From the NCBI GenBank assembly GCA_031400505.1, contig JANNPZ010000091.1, positions 62,001-126,000 on the forward strand: a DNA stretch of 64,000 nt. The letters are read 5' to 3'. Shown piece after piece: positions 33,968 through 42,459 of the stretch. Origin of the DNA: JAIYDJ01 sp031400505 (GTDB taxonomy: Bacteria; Pseudomonadota; Alphaproteobacteria; Rhodobacterales; Rhodobacteraceae). A program made the translations under genes and the position numbers. Below the pieces are notes generated by a model. The model did not search any database, was not told where the DNA came from, and saw nothing but the letters and a program-made list of their open reading frames with translations. Numbering within the stretch: the stretch's first letter is position 1; each line of letters starts with the position of its first letter.

Positions 33968-36328
33968 ATGAACGGATTTGACGAACAGGATGCCTTCGAG
34001 GCGGCGGTGCCGCTGTCGCACCGCGCCATGGCCGCGCGGACCTCGCCCTATCTGAACGACCTGAACCCCGCGCAGCGCGCAGCGGTCGAGGCGCTGGATG
34101 GCCCGGTGCTGATGCTGGCAGGGGCAGGAACGGGCAAGACCAAGGCCCTGACGGCGCGTATCGTCCATCTTTTGCGCATGGGCCGCGCGCGCCCGAACGA
34201 GATTCTGGCGGTGACCTTTACCAACAAGGCCGCACGCGAGATGAAGCTGCGGGTCGGCCGCATGCTGGGTGAGGTCGCGGAAGGCATGCCGTGGATGGGC
34301 ACCTTCCACTCGATTTCCGTGAAACTCCTGCGCCGCCATGCCGAACTGGTGGGGTTGAAAAGCAATTTCACCATCCTGGACACCGATGATCAGTTGCGCC
34401 TGCTCAAGCAGTTGATCGTGGCGGCGAACATCGACGAAAAACGCTGGCCTGCCCGCCTGCTGGCCGGGATCATCGACGGCTGGAAGAACAAGGCGCTGAC
34501 GCCCGACCGCGTTCCAAGTGCCGAGGCTGCGGCCTACAACAACCGGGGCACGGAGCTTTATGAGGCCTATCAGGACCGCCTGCGCACCCTGAACGCCACC
34601 GATTTCGGCGACCTTCTGCTGCATTGCGTGGTGATCTTCCAGAAACACCCCGATGTGTTGGCCCAGTATCAGCGCTGGTTTCGCTATATCCTCGTGGATG
34701 AATATCAAGATACCAACGTGGCGCAATATCTGTGGCTGCGGCTCTTGGCGCAGGGGCATCGCAACATCTGCTGCGTGGGCGACGACGACCAGTCGATCTA
34801 TGGCTGGCGCGGGGCCGAGGTGGGCAACATCCTGCGGTTCGAAAAGGATTTTCCGGGTGCCGTAGTGGTGCGGCTGGAGCAGAACTATCGCTCGACGCCC
34901 CACATTCTGGCGGCAGCGTCCGGGGTGATCGCGACCAACGCGGGCCGTCTGGGCAAGACCCTGTGGACCGATCAGACCGACGGCGAAAAGGTGCGTCTGA
35001 TCGGCCATTGGGACGGCGAGGAAGAGGCCCGCTGGATCGGCGAAGAGGTCGAGGCGTTGCAACGCGGTCGCCGCCCCGGGCCGATGTCGCTGAACGACAT
35101 GGCCATCCTCGTGCGCGCCAGCCACCAGATGCGCGCCTTCGAGGACCGCTTTCTGACCATCGGTCTGCCTTATAGGGTGATCGGCGGCCCGCGGTTCTAT
35201 GAACGGCTCGAAGTGCGCGATGCCATGGCCTATTTCCGGCTTGCGGTGTCGCCAGAGGATGATCTGGCGTTCGAGCGGGTGGTCAACACGCCAAAGCGCG
35301 GCCTGGGCGACAAGGCGACGGCGGAAATCCAGCGCACTGCGCGCGGGGCAGGGGTCAGCCTGCTGGACGGCGCGCGCGAGGTGCTGGCGAAAAAGCTGAT
35401 CGGCGGCAAGGGGGCGGCGGAACTGCGCGCCTTTGTCGACGGGGTGGACCGCTGGCATACGCTAACCCTGCCTGCAGACTATGACCATGTCCGGCTGTCC
35501 GAACAGATCCTTGATGAGTCCGGCTACACCGCCATGTGGCAGAACGACAAGACGCCCGAGGCTCCGGGGAGGTTGGAAAACCTCAAGGAACTCGTCAAGG
35601 CGCTGGAACAGTTCGACAATCTGCAAGGCTTCCTCGAACATGTCAGCCTGATCATGGAAAACGACACCGAAGAGGCGGCGGAAAAGGTCACGATCATGAC
35701 CCTTCACGCCGCCAAGGGGCTGGAGTTTCCCGCCGTTTTCCTGCCCGGCTGGGAAGATGGCCTGTTCCCCAGCCAGCGCAGCATGGACGAAAGCGGGCTG
35801 AAGGGGCTGGAGGAGGAGCGCCGTCTGGCCTATGTAGGCATCACCCGGGCCGAGGCGTTGTGCACGGTGTCTTTTGCCTCCAACCGCCGCGTCTACGGGC
35901 AGTGGCAAAGCCAGCTTCCCAGCCGCTTCATCGATGAGTTGCCTAGCCCCCATGTCGATGTCCTGACCCCCCCCGGCCTTTATGGCGGTGGCTTTGGCGC
36001 AGCCGCGAGTGTCGGGTTTGGCAGCACAATCGAAGACCGCGCGACCAAGGCCGATGTCTACAACTCGCCCGGCTGGCGCCGCCTGCAAGAGCGCGCCGCG
36101 ACCCGCCCCGTGGCCCAGCCCCGCGAGGCGCGCAACACGGTGATCGACCTTCAGGCCGTCTCGCCCTATGGCCGCGGCGACCGGGTATTCCACCAGAAGT
36201 TCGGCTATGGCGACGTGGTGGCGGTCGAGGGCGACAAGCTCGACATCGAGTTCGATCACGCGGGCATGAAAAAGATCGTCGCCCGCTGGGTCGTTCCGGC
36301 GCATCAGGTGGACGACGTCCCGTTCTGA
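33968..36328 (+). CDS. uvrD: ATP-dependent DNA helicase UvrD/PcrA
   Basis: 786 residues, superfamily 1A. It unwinds DNA 3' to 5' in nucleotide-excision and mismatch repair. Motif Q is LNPAQRAAVEAL, motif I AGAGTGKTKAL, Ia AVTFTNKAAREM, II ILVDEYQDTN, III GDDDQSIYGWRGA, IV VRLEQNYRST, V VTIMTLHAAKGLEFPAVFLPG and VI EERRLAYVGITRA. The C-terminal Tudor-like domain (GDRVFHQKFGYGDVVAVEGDKLDIEFD) that contacts RNA polymerase in PcrA/UvrD is intact. The ATG at 33968 is used; a TTG at 33959 is possible. A LexA box sits in the promoter. Confidence 0.97.
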   Translation: MNGFDEQDAFEAAVPLSHRAMAARTSPYLNDLNPAQRAAVEALDGPVLMLAGAGTGKTKALTARIVHLLRMGRARPNEILAVTFTNKAAREMKLRVGRMLGEVAEGMPWMGTFHSISVKLLRRHAELVGLKSNFTILDTDDQLRLLKQLIVAANIDEKRWPARLLAGIIDGWKNKALTPDRVPSAEAAAYNNRGTELYEAYQDRLRTLNATDFGDLLLHCVVIFQKHPDVLAQYQRWFRYILVDEYQDTNVAQYLWLRLLAQGHRNICCVGDDDQSIYGWRGAEVGNILRFEKDFPGAVVVRLEQNYRSTPHILAAASGVIATNAGRLGKTLWTDQTDGEKVRLIGHWDGEEEARWIGEEVEALQRGRRPGPMSLNDMAILVRASHQMRAFEDRFLTIGLPYRVIGGPRFYERLEVRDAMAYFRLAVSPEDDLAFERVVNTPKRGLGDKATAEIQRTARGAGVSLLDGAREVLAKKLIGGKGAAELRAFVDGVDRWHTLTLPADYDHVRLSEQILDESGYTAMWQNDKTPEAPGRLENLKELVKALEQFDNLQGFLEHVSLIMENDTEEAAEKVTIMTLHAAKGLEFPAVFLPGWEDGLFPSQRSMDESGLKGLEEERRLAYVGITRAEALCTVSFASNRRVYGQWQSQLPSRFIDELPSPHVDVLTPPGLYGGGFGAAASVGFGSTIEDRATKADVYNSPGWRRLQERAATRPVAQPREARNTVIDLQAVSPYGRGDRVFHQKFGYGDVVAVEGDKLDIEFDHAGMKKIVARWVVPAHQVDDVPF

Positions 36329-36379
36329 TCCTATTCCCCCTTGCAGCCCCCCCACGCGCCCATATACAGAACCCCTCAC

Positions 36380-36469
36380 GGATCGGTGGCCGAGTGGTCG
36401 AAGGCGCACGCCTGGAAAGTGTGTAGGCGGGGAACCGTCTCTAGGGTTCGAATCCCTATCGATCCGCCA
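36380..36469 (+). tRNA. tRNA-Ser (GGA)
   Basis: A 90-base cloverleaf. The acceptor stem pairs GGATCGG with its partner before discriminator G, and the encoded CCA is at 36467-36469. The anticodon stem CACGC/GTGTG closes the loop CTGGAAA with anticodon GGA at 36414-36416. A long variable arm of the serine type follows, then the T-arm TAGGG-TTCGAAT-CCCTA. It reads UCC and UCU codons. Accessory DNA begins directly downstream. Confidence 0.97.
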
Positions 36470-36648
36470 ACCACCCATGGAATCTTCCCTTCTGAGCAAT
36501 GCGCGCTGAATTCATGCGTGATTTCCGCGGCTTGCGAGTGGTGCTTTTCAACTGAGACTGCCTTTTCCCTGCACCAGGGTCCGGCTTCCACCGGTCGTCT
36601 CTGTTTGCCAAATTCCGGCGTGCGGTTTCCCTGTTATGCTGGTTGTAG
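36470..36648. other. Non-coding junction after tRNA-Ser
   Basis: About 180 bp without a supportable gene. Base composition is less GC-rich than upstream. Two TTCCCTG words (36565-36571, 36627-36633) appear, the reverse complement of the repeat core found further on. I found no copy of the tRNA 3' end elsewhere in the window that could mark a second attachment site. Confidence 0.5.
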
Positions 36649-36831
36649 CAGGGAATTTCGGTAGTAAAGCTCAGAATCTGCGTTTTTCCTCCCTCATTAT
36701 CTACAAGATATCAGGGGGTTGGCAGAGAAATTCCCTAGGGCATCGAACAGGGAATTAATGCGGCGTATCAGGGAATTTCAGTGCGCGAACAGGGACCTGC
36801 CCGCCAGGATCAGGGAAGTGTCACCGAGGCG
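36649..36831. repeat. 21-bp direct repeats with CAGGGAA core
   Basis: The core CAGGGA(A/C) recurs at exactly 36748, 36769, 36790 and 36811, a strict 21-bp period; the two best copies share CAGGGAATT. A further CAGGGAATT lies at 36649 and inverted TTCCC words at 36565, 36627 and 36731. The array is just past the 3' end of the decayed recombinase gene, between it and the tRNA. It could be recombinase or plasmid/phage-protein binding sites, or the remains of a heptad-repeat coding sequence, since the plus strand reads N-R-E-L / I-R-E-F every seven codons. Confidence 0.6.
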
Positions 36832-37757
36832 GCAGGCCGAGCCGCTTTTCCTGATCTGCCCAGTCGCTGGGCAGATCAGCATGGACGACAGAGTCCACCG
36901 TCATCGCGGGGCCAATCGATCCATTCAGAATGGCCGCCTGGATGTGCGGGGAGAGGAGCGCGAGCGGCAGGCGGGTGCGGATGTAGCTTTCCGAATGACC
37001 GCTCTCACGGGCGATATCAGCGATCGACCGGTTGGATTTCAACGCCTCGAGCCAGCCGTGGGCGCTGAGAAGCGTTTTGTGAAGGTTGGGATCGGCGGTG
37101 GTGGCAAGAGTGCCCGCGATGATCTTGGCCTCGATTCCGCGGCGGCGGAGGCTGAACGGGGCGTTGAGGGTCAGCAGCGCGTTGTCCAGCGCATCGGGGG
37201 GCAGCGTCAGCCGATTTGCCAAGGCGGTTCGGTCCAGTTGGTTGGCAACCTGATCGCGGCCAACCCGCACAGTCTCGATGAGGGCAGCCAGCGTCCGCAC
37301 CTCGAGATCCCGAAGTTCTACGAGGATAGGATCGACAGCCCGCGCGATCCGTTCGGTGGTCACCGCATCCGGCGCGCTCACCACCTTGTGGGCCATTGCA
37401 GCGCGTTGCAAATGGTCCGCGACGAGGTTGGCGACGGTTGCATCAAGCGCCTGTGCGGGAAGCCGTCAAGCGGTCGAATCCGCGATCCCTGCACCCTTCA
37501 GCAGACGGCTGGAGACATAGTAGCGAAAGCGTTTGCCGTGCCGCTGAGTGTGCGTCGGTGTCAGACGATCGCCGGACTCGTCGCGGAGCGCGCCGCCGAG
37601 GGGGGAGGAGGTGGCGTCTTCCGATGATGCCGCGGGTCCGCGCGGGCGGGCTGACTTTTCGATCAACTTCGTCTGCACCCGGTCCCACAGATCTTCTGGA
37701 ACGATAAGCTTCGTGACGCCCGGCTGGTCTCCTGCGAAGTGCGCTGCAAGGCTTTTC
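36821..37757 (-). pseudogene. Large serine recombinase, C-terminal remnant with in-frame stop
   Basis: The remnant reads in one frame from about 37757 to the stop at 36821. It starts in the recombinase domain (VPEDLWDRVQTKLIEKSA), continues through the zinc-ribbon region (SPLGGALRDESGDRLTP, GKRFRYYVSSRLL) and ends with the typical tail SIADIARESGHSESYIRTRL and DLPSDWADQEKRLG. A TGA at 37466-37468 stands where the family usually has Trp (DSTA-stop-RLPAQAL), so it is a nonsense mutation, not a frameshift. The whole N-terminal catalytic domain with the Ser nucleophile is missing; the sequence breaks off at the neighbouring IS3 remnant. Not functional. Confidence 0.82.
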
Positions 37758-37775
37758 TATTTACAGAATGCATAG

Positions 37776-38420
37776 TTGTGCCCATTCGATAGAGGATGGA
37801 GCGGGCAAGGACGGCTCGGTCTGATTGCTCTGACAGAGCCCCCGGATGCCACCCCTGGCATTGGCAAGGACGACGGGGAACGGTCGGTCATCGCGGACAA
37901 CATCCTCGACCGCGACTTCCAGGCCGACCGGCCAAACCAGAAGTGGCTGGCAGACTTCACCTACATCTGGACCGCCGAGGGCTGGCTGTATGTCGCTGTC
38001 GTGCTGGACCTGTTTTCGCGGCGCGCCGTCGGCTGGTCCATGAAGGCCGACCGGGATGCGTCATTGGTTATGGACGCGCTGATGATGACCGTCTGGCGAC
38101 GCGGCAGGGCCGACGCGCTTCTCCATCATTCGGATCAGGGGTCGCAATACACCAGTGAGCAGTTCCAGAAGCTTCTGGCCGACAACGGCATCACCTGCTC
38201 GATGAGCCGGGCGGGAAACGTCTGGGACAATTCGGCGATGGAGAGCTTCTTCTCGTCGCTGAAGACCGAACGGACCGCCCGAAAAGTCTACCGGACCCGC
38301 GATGAAACCCGTGCCGACGTGTTCGACTATATTGAACCCTTCTACAACCCGCGCAGACGGCATTCGAAACTGGGCGACCTCAGCCCCATGGAGTTCGAGG
38401 CCCGCGCTATGCTAGCTTAA
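37776..38420 (+). pseudogene. IS3-family transposase OrfB, 5'-truncated
   Basis: About 190 residues align with the DDE integrase core (rve): FQADRPNQKWLADFTYIWTA gives the first Asp, ALLHHSDQGSQYTSEQFQ the second Asp, and DNSAMESFFSSLKTE the Glu, so all three catalytic residues remain. The C-terminus FYNPRRRHSKLGDLSPMEFE is complete. The upstream part to 37776 (PFDRGWSGQGRLG) does not resemble OrfB, showing that the N-terminal ~100 residues including the HTH-linked region are lost. It is not autonomous. Confidence 0.82.
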
Positions 38421-38450
38421 CCTGATGTCCACGAAACCGGCAGCAGCTCA
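37776..38450 (+). mobile_element. Truncated IS3-family element (right half)
   Basis: This is the right part of an IS3-family insertion sequence. The 3' end follows the transposase stop by 30 bp and ends TGTCCACGAAACCGGCAG plus CAGCTCA, resembling IS3-family right inverted repeats (ending at 38450). No matching left repeat, no orfA and no start of orfB are present, so the left half was lost when it joined the recombinase remnant. 38451-38671 holds no gene I recognise. Confidence 0.75.
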
Positions 38451-38671
38451 GTCCGTCCGGGGACAGGGGCAGTCCCGCCATCAGACGATTTGTGCAACAG
38501 AGGCCATCCCATCCCAAAAATCTTCCCCGAAGGATCGCAATTATTCGTGGGTTTGAGCCTGTTCGCAGCACGGACTGCCCACACGAGGAACTCTAGCAGC
38601 GCCCTTTGCCTGTCCGACATTCGGTCTCGTGCCAAACTTGCGTGCTTGGCAAAAACCGGCATGACCCACCA

Positions 38672-39340
38672 TCAGAGCGTTTTGTGACTTCCTTTTGTCA
38701 CCACGTCCAGAAAATGCCTTGAGAAAAAAGCTCTTGTGCCGACCATCACCGTTTCAAAGGCCTCTATTATGGAATACGACTTCTCAAGCGTCATCAAATC
38801 CAGCCAGACACCTTCGATCATGATGCGGATCAGGCGCGCGGTCCGTTCCGGATTGCTTGCATATCCGTGATGCGCGTTCATCTCGGCGCAGAGGTCCACC
38901 AGGGTGCTGTTGTACAAGAGATCATTTGCCCCGCAGCGCGCCTGATACAAGGGTCGGCTCTGGCTTTCGCCCCAGAAGGCGCACCAGGCCGACAACCGTG
39001 CCGGTGTGCAGATGGACTCGGCAAAATCGGCCTTGATCAGGGCGAGGATGCGCGCCTCGGGTGCAGGGCCTGCCTCGGCCAGGGCGGCCTGCCAGTTGAG
39101 CCGATATTCCTCGGCCAGGTAATCCAGCGTCTCGGCCAGAAGGTTTTCCTTGGACTGGAAGTGAAAGAGCACAAGCCCATGGCTGATCCCGGCCCGGGCG
39201 GCCACATCGGTGACTGTCGTGCGCGAAAAGCCCCGGTCGGCCAGCGACTGGATCGTAGCCTCGATCACCTGCAGGCGTCGCGCATCGCGGCTTTGCGTGC
39301 GGCGCGGGCGTTCTTCGATAGGCGTTGCGGTTTCGGTCAT
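38672..39340 (-). CDS. BetI-like TetR-family regulator
   Basis: 222 residues. The N-terminal TetR HTH lies in VIEATIQSLADRGFSRTTVTDVAARAGISHGLVLFHFQSKENLL. The C-terminal domain contains LSAWCAFWGESQSRPLYQ, very like BetI, the choline-sensing repressor (BetI-type C-terminal domain, TetR_C_6). BetI binds choline or betaine aldehyde; a related cationic ligand is plausible here. The ATG at 39340 is preferred over 39379. It is divergent from the catabolic operon, with a candidate operator in the 127-bp gap between them. The gene choh-betAB set itself is absent, so this is probably a paralogue tuned to another quaternary amine. Confidence 0.87.
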   Translation of the reverse strand: MTETATPIEERPRRTQSRDARRLQVIEATIQSLADRGFSRTTVTDVAARAGISHGLVLFHFQSKENLLAETLDYLAEEYRLNWQAALAEAGPAPEARILALIKADFAESICTPARLSAWCAFWGESQSRPLYQARCGANDLLYNSTLVDLCAEMNAHHGYASNPERTARLIRIMIEGVWLDLMTLEKSYSIIEAFETVMVGTRAFFSRHFLDVVTKGSHKTL

Positions 39341-39405
39341 CGGCCTGCCTTTACGTTTGAAGGTAGTATGTAGCGACACGGATGTTCAGGACAATCGCAA
39401 AAATT

Positions 39406-39425
39406 GATTGACAATGCAGTCAGTC
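39406..39425. promoter_or_regulatory. Candidate BetI-like operator
   Basis: GATTGAC-AATGCA-GTCAGTC: 7-base arms with one mismatch, preceded by AAAATT so that ATTGATTGA is present, similar to the ATTGATTG half of the E. coli bet operator. It lies 43 bp upstream of the aminotransferase ATG and 66 bp from the regulator start. Confidence 0.55.
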
Positions 39426-39467
39426 GTGGGGCACCGTCTTCGGGTGTGGTTACAGCGAAAAGACATC

Positions 39468-40835
39468 ATGCCCGATTTGCCCAATCGCCTCCTGACCCGT
39501 TCAAATGCCCAGTTCCAGCGCGCGGTCAAGCGCTTGCCCTTGGGGGTGGCCTCGACCTTCCGCTATTGGGGCGATGAGCGGACCATCTATGTCAGCCATG
39601 GCAAGGGTGGGCGGACCTGGGATATCGATGGCAACATTTATGTCGATTACCGGCTGGGCTATGGCCCTGCGATCCTGGGCTATGCCGACGACCGGGTGGA
39701 CGCGGCAGCCCGCAGGGGGATGGAGCTGGGCGGCGTCTTTGCGCTATCGACCGAGCGCGAGCTGATCGTGGCTGACCGCATTGCCAAGATGGTGCCGGCG
39801 GCCGAACTGGTGCGGTTTTCCAACTCGGGCACCGAGGCTGTCATGGCAGCCTTGCGGCTTGCGCGGGCCTATACCGGGCGCGAGCAGTATCTGCTGGTCG
39901 AGGGCGGCTATCACGGGCTGTTCGATGCCGCCATGTGGATGGCGAACATGGATGAATGGGATCTGGGGTCCAACACCGACCCCGAACTGGTGCCCTATGG
40001 CAAGGGCATCCCGCCCACGGTCAAGCAACTGGCTCATATCACCCCGATGAACGATTTCCAGCGGCTGGAGGACATGTTCAAGCGGCACGGCGACAAGCTG
40101 GCTGCCATGCTGATCGAGCCCATTCAGGGCAATTGCTGTTCGATCATGGCGCGGGCGGAGTATGTGCAACTGGCCCGAGATCTTTGCACGCAGTACGGCG
40201 TGATGCTGATCATCGACGAGGTGAAATCCGGCTTCCGCGTCGGCAAGTCGGGGATACAGGGCATCATGGGTGTGGTGCCCGACATCACCACCTTTGCCAA
40301 GGCGATGGGCAACGGCTATCCGATTGCGGTTGTGGCCGGGCGCGAAGACGTGATGCGGACCTTCCGCTATGGCGGGGCGAGCCACGGCGGCACCTACACC
40401 GCGCATTCCGTGTCATTGGCCGCTGCCGAGGAATGCCTGCGTATTCTGGATGAAACCCCGGCGCTGGAGACTTTGGCGAATTATGGCGAGCGGCTGAAAG
40501 CGGGGATTTCGCAGATCCTCAACGCGCGCAAGATCGTGCATTCCTACACCGGGCATCCGTCGATGTTCGGCCTGTTCTTTGCAGAGGTCCCGCCAGACAA
40601 CTATCGCGCGTGGAAAACCAGCGACTATTCGTTCTATGATCAGATGGCGTATTTCCTGCATGACCTTGGCATCATCGTCGAGCCTGACAGCCGCGAGCCT
40701 TTGTTCATGTGCGAAGCGCACGGATTGGACGAAACTTGCCTGACCGATACGCTGAAAGCGGTCGAAGCGGCAGTTGACCTGACGCTGGAAACCCTAGAGC
40801 GGGCAGTGCCCGTCAAGGACGCGATTGGGGGCTGA
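39468..40835 (+). CDS. Class III (GSAM-like) aminotransferase
   Basis: 455 residues, PLP-dependent. The Lys for the Schiff base is K278 in TTFAKAMGNGYPIAVV; the Asp that contacts the pyridine nitrogen is in MLIIDEVKSGFRVG; FSNSGTEAVMAALRLARAYTG is the phosphate-binding loop. It resembles glutamate-1-semialdehyde aminomutase more than omega-transaminases but is not hemL: it sits in a catabolic operon and differs in N-terminal length. It probably removes or moves an amino group on an intermediate. The ATG at 39468 is chosen; the frame extends upstream without a better ribosome site. It is the first gene of the operon, followed by the first flavoprotein gene after 7 bases. Confidence 0.87.
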   Translation: MPDLPNRLLTRSNAQFQRAVKRLPLGVASTFRYWGDERTIYVSHGKGGRTWDIDGNIYVDYRLGYGPAILGYADDRVDAAARRGMELGGVFALSTERELIVADRIAKMVPAAELVRFSNSGTEAVMAALRLARAYTGREQYLLVEGGYHGLFDAAMWMANMDEWDLGSNTDPELVPYGKGIPPTVKQLAHITPMNDFQRLEDMFKRHGDKLAAMLIEPIQGNCCSIMARAEYVQLARDLCTQYGVMLIIDEVKSGFRVGKSGIQGIMGVVPDITTFAKAMGNGYPIAVVAGREDVMRTFRYGGASHGGTYTAHSVSLAAAEECLRILDETPALETLANYGERLKAGISQILNARKIVHSYTGHPSMFGLFFAEVPPDNYRAWKTSDYSFYDQMAYFLHDLGIIVEPDSREPLFMCEAHGLDETCLTDTLKAVEAAVDLTLETLERAVPVKDAIGG

Positions 40836-40842
40836 TCCGGCG

Positions 40843-42459
40843 ATGACCCATGACGCGCTGATCATCGGAGCCGGGCACAACGGGCTGGTGGCGGCGTGCT
40901 ATCTCGCGCGGGCGGGGCTGAAGGTTCTGGTGGTCGAGAAGAACGATTGGATCGGCGGTGCGGCGGTCAGCCGCGAGCTGTTCCCGGGCTTTACCTATTC
41001 CAACTGTTCCTATGTCAGCAGCCTATTCCGGCCGGAGATCATGCGCGATCTGGAACTGCCAAAGCATGGGTTGCAAATCCTTCCCTATGAGGGTGGGGTG
41101 CTGTTTACCGAAACCGGCGGCTACCTTGGCATGTTCCGCGACCACGAAGCGAACCGGCGCGAGTTTGCCCGCCATTCGCCCCGCGACGCCGAGGCCTATG
41201 ACCGCTACTCACGCGACATCCTGCGAAACTGCCGCCTGATCCGCCCGATGCTGATGCGCCGTCCACCAGACCTCGCGTCGTTCCGGCCCCGCGATCTGAT
41301 GGAACTGGCCTGGCTCGGCAAACAGGTCACCGGCCAGTCCGAGGCGCAAATCTATGACATGATGCGGTTCTGGACGATGTCGATTGCCGATTTTCTGGAC
41401 GAGTATTTCGAAAGCCCGGCGATGAAGGCCTATCAGGCGGTCGGCTCGATCATCGGCACCGCTCTGGGGCCGATGTCGCCCGGCACAGCCTATGTGCTGT
41501 TGCATCATGCGATGGGGGATGTGGATGGCAATGTCGGTTCCTGGGGCTATGCCCGTGGCGGGATGGGCAGCATCACGCAGGCGCTAACGGCCAGTCTGAA
41601 GGCGTCCGGTGGCGAGGTGATCACCGGGTCGGGTGTGGATCAGGTGTTGATCAGCAACGGCCGCGCGGTAGGCGTTGTGCTGGACAATGGCCGGGAGTAT
41701 CGGGCGTCTCGCGTGGTTTCCAACATGGATGTGCGGCGGACGTTCCTGAAACATGTCGAGGCCAAGGTGTTGCCGGGCGATTTCCTGAAACGCGTCCAGA
41801 CCTTCAAGACGCGCGGTTCGTCAGGCAAGCTGAACATCGCGTTGGACGGACTGCCTGAGTTTACCGCCCTGCCCAAGGGTGCCCCCAACATCAAGGGCGA
41901 CCTGCATTTCACCGACACGATCGAAAAGATGGAAGCAGCCTATGACGACTGGAAGGCGGGCCACTACAGCCGCCAACCGTTTCAGGACGTGATGATCCCC
42001 ACGCTGATCGACCCGACGATGACGCCGCCCGGCAAGCATTTCATGTCCTGTTTTGTGCAGTACGCGCCCCCCAAGATCGAGGGCCGCGACTGGACCGATG
42101 CCGACCGCGACGGGTTCCGCGATGCCTGTCTGGATCAGATCGAGGCTTATGCGCCGGGCTTCAAATCCAAGGTGCTGCATGTCGAGGTCCGCACCCCGCG
42201 CGAATTGGAGGCCGAGGTGGGCCTGACCGAAGGCAACATCTTTCAGGGCGAACTGACCTTCGATCAGATGTTCTTCAACCGACCCCTTCCGGGCTATGCC
42301 AATTACAGAAGCCCGATCAAGGACTTGTGGATTTGCGGATCGTCCACCCATCCGGGTGGCGGCGTGATGGGGGCGCCGGGCCGGAATGCTGCGGCCGAGA
42401 TTCTGCGCGACATGAAGCAGCCTGCTAAAGATATGAGCGATGCTTATGCCATCATTTGA
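40843..42459 (+). CDS. Phytoene-dehydrogenase-like FAD oxidoreductase 1
   Basis: 538 residues. The FAD-binding dinucleotide fold is at the N-terminus, DALIIGAGHNGLVAACYLARAG, with a Glu end to beta-2 (VVEKNDWIGGAA). The C-terminal FAD motif is LWICGSSTHPGGGVMGAPGRNAA. It belongs to the CrtI/retinol-saturase-like NAD(P)/FAD oxidoreductases (pyridine nucleotide-disulphide oxidoreductase domain protein 2 group). No carotenoid gene is nearby, so an amine or aliphatic intermediate is the likely substrate. Its end overlaps the second flavoprotein gene by about 20 bases. Two such proteins in tandem suggest a heteromer or two successive dehydrogenations. Confidence 0.85.
   Translation: MTHDALIIGAGHNGLVAACYLARAGLKVLVVEKNDWIGGAAVSRELFPGFTYSNCSYVSSLFRPEIMRDLELPKHGLQILPYEGGVLFTETGGYLGMFRDHEANRREFARHSPRDAEAYDRYSRDILRNCRLIRPMLMRRPPDLASFRPRDLMELAWLGKQVTGQSEAQIYDMMRFWTMSIADFLDEYFESPAMKAYQAVGSIIGTALGPMSPGTAYVLLHHAMGDVDGNVGSWGYARGGMGSITQALTASLKASGGEVITGSGVDQVLISNGRAVGVVLDNGREYRASRVVSNMDVRRTFLKHVEAKVLPGDFLKRVQTFKTRGSSGKLNIALDGLPEFTALPKGAPNIKGDLHFTDTIEKMEAAYDDWKAGHYSRQPFQDVMIPTLIDPTMTPPGKHFMSCFVQYAPPKIEGRDWTDADRDGFRDACLDQIEAYAPGFKSKVLHVEVRTPRELEAEVGLTEGNIFQGELTFDQMFFNRPLPGYANYRSPIKDLWICGSSTHPGGGVMGAPGRNAAAEILRDMKQPAKDMSDAYAII

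Noticed and set aside
36380..36469. tRNA-Ser 3' end as an attachment site with a second copy at the far edge of the accessory block
   Set aside because: No repeat of the tRNA 3' end was found by eye between 55 and 63 kb. Large serine recombinases usually do not use tRNA genes.
36719..37627. Plus-strand 302-codon frame over the recombinase relic
   Set aside because: Only the first 40 codons, the 21-bp repeats, show any pattern. The remainder is antisense to recognisable recombinase sequence.
39468..40835. hemL (glutamate-1-semialdehyde aminomutase)
   Set aside because: The PLP motif is similar, but the gene leads a catabolic operon with a BetI-like regulator. Alphaproteobacteria make aminolevulinate with HemA synthase and have no need of HemL.
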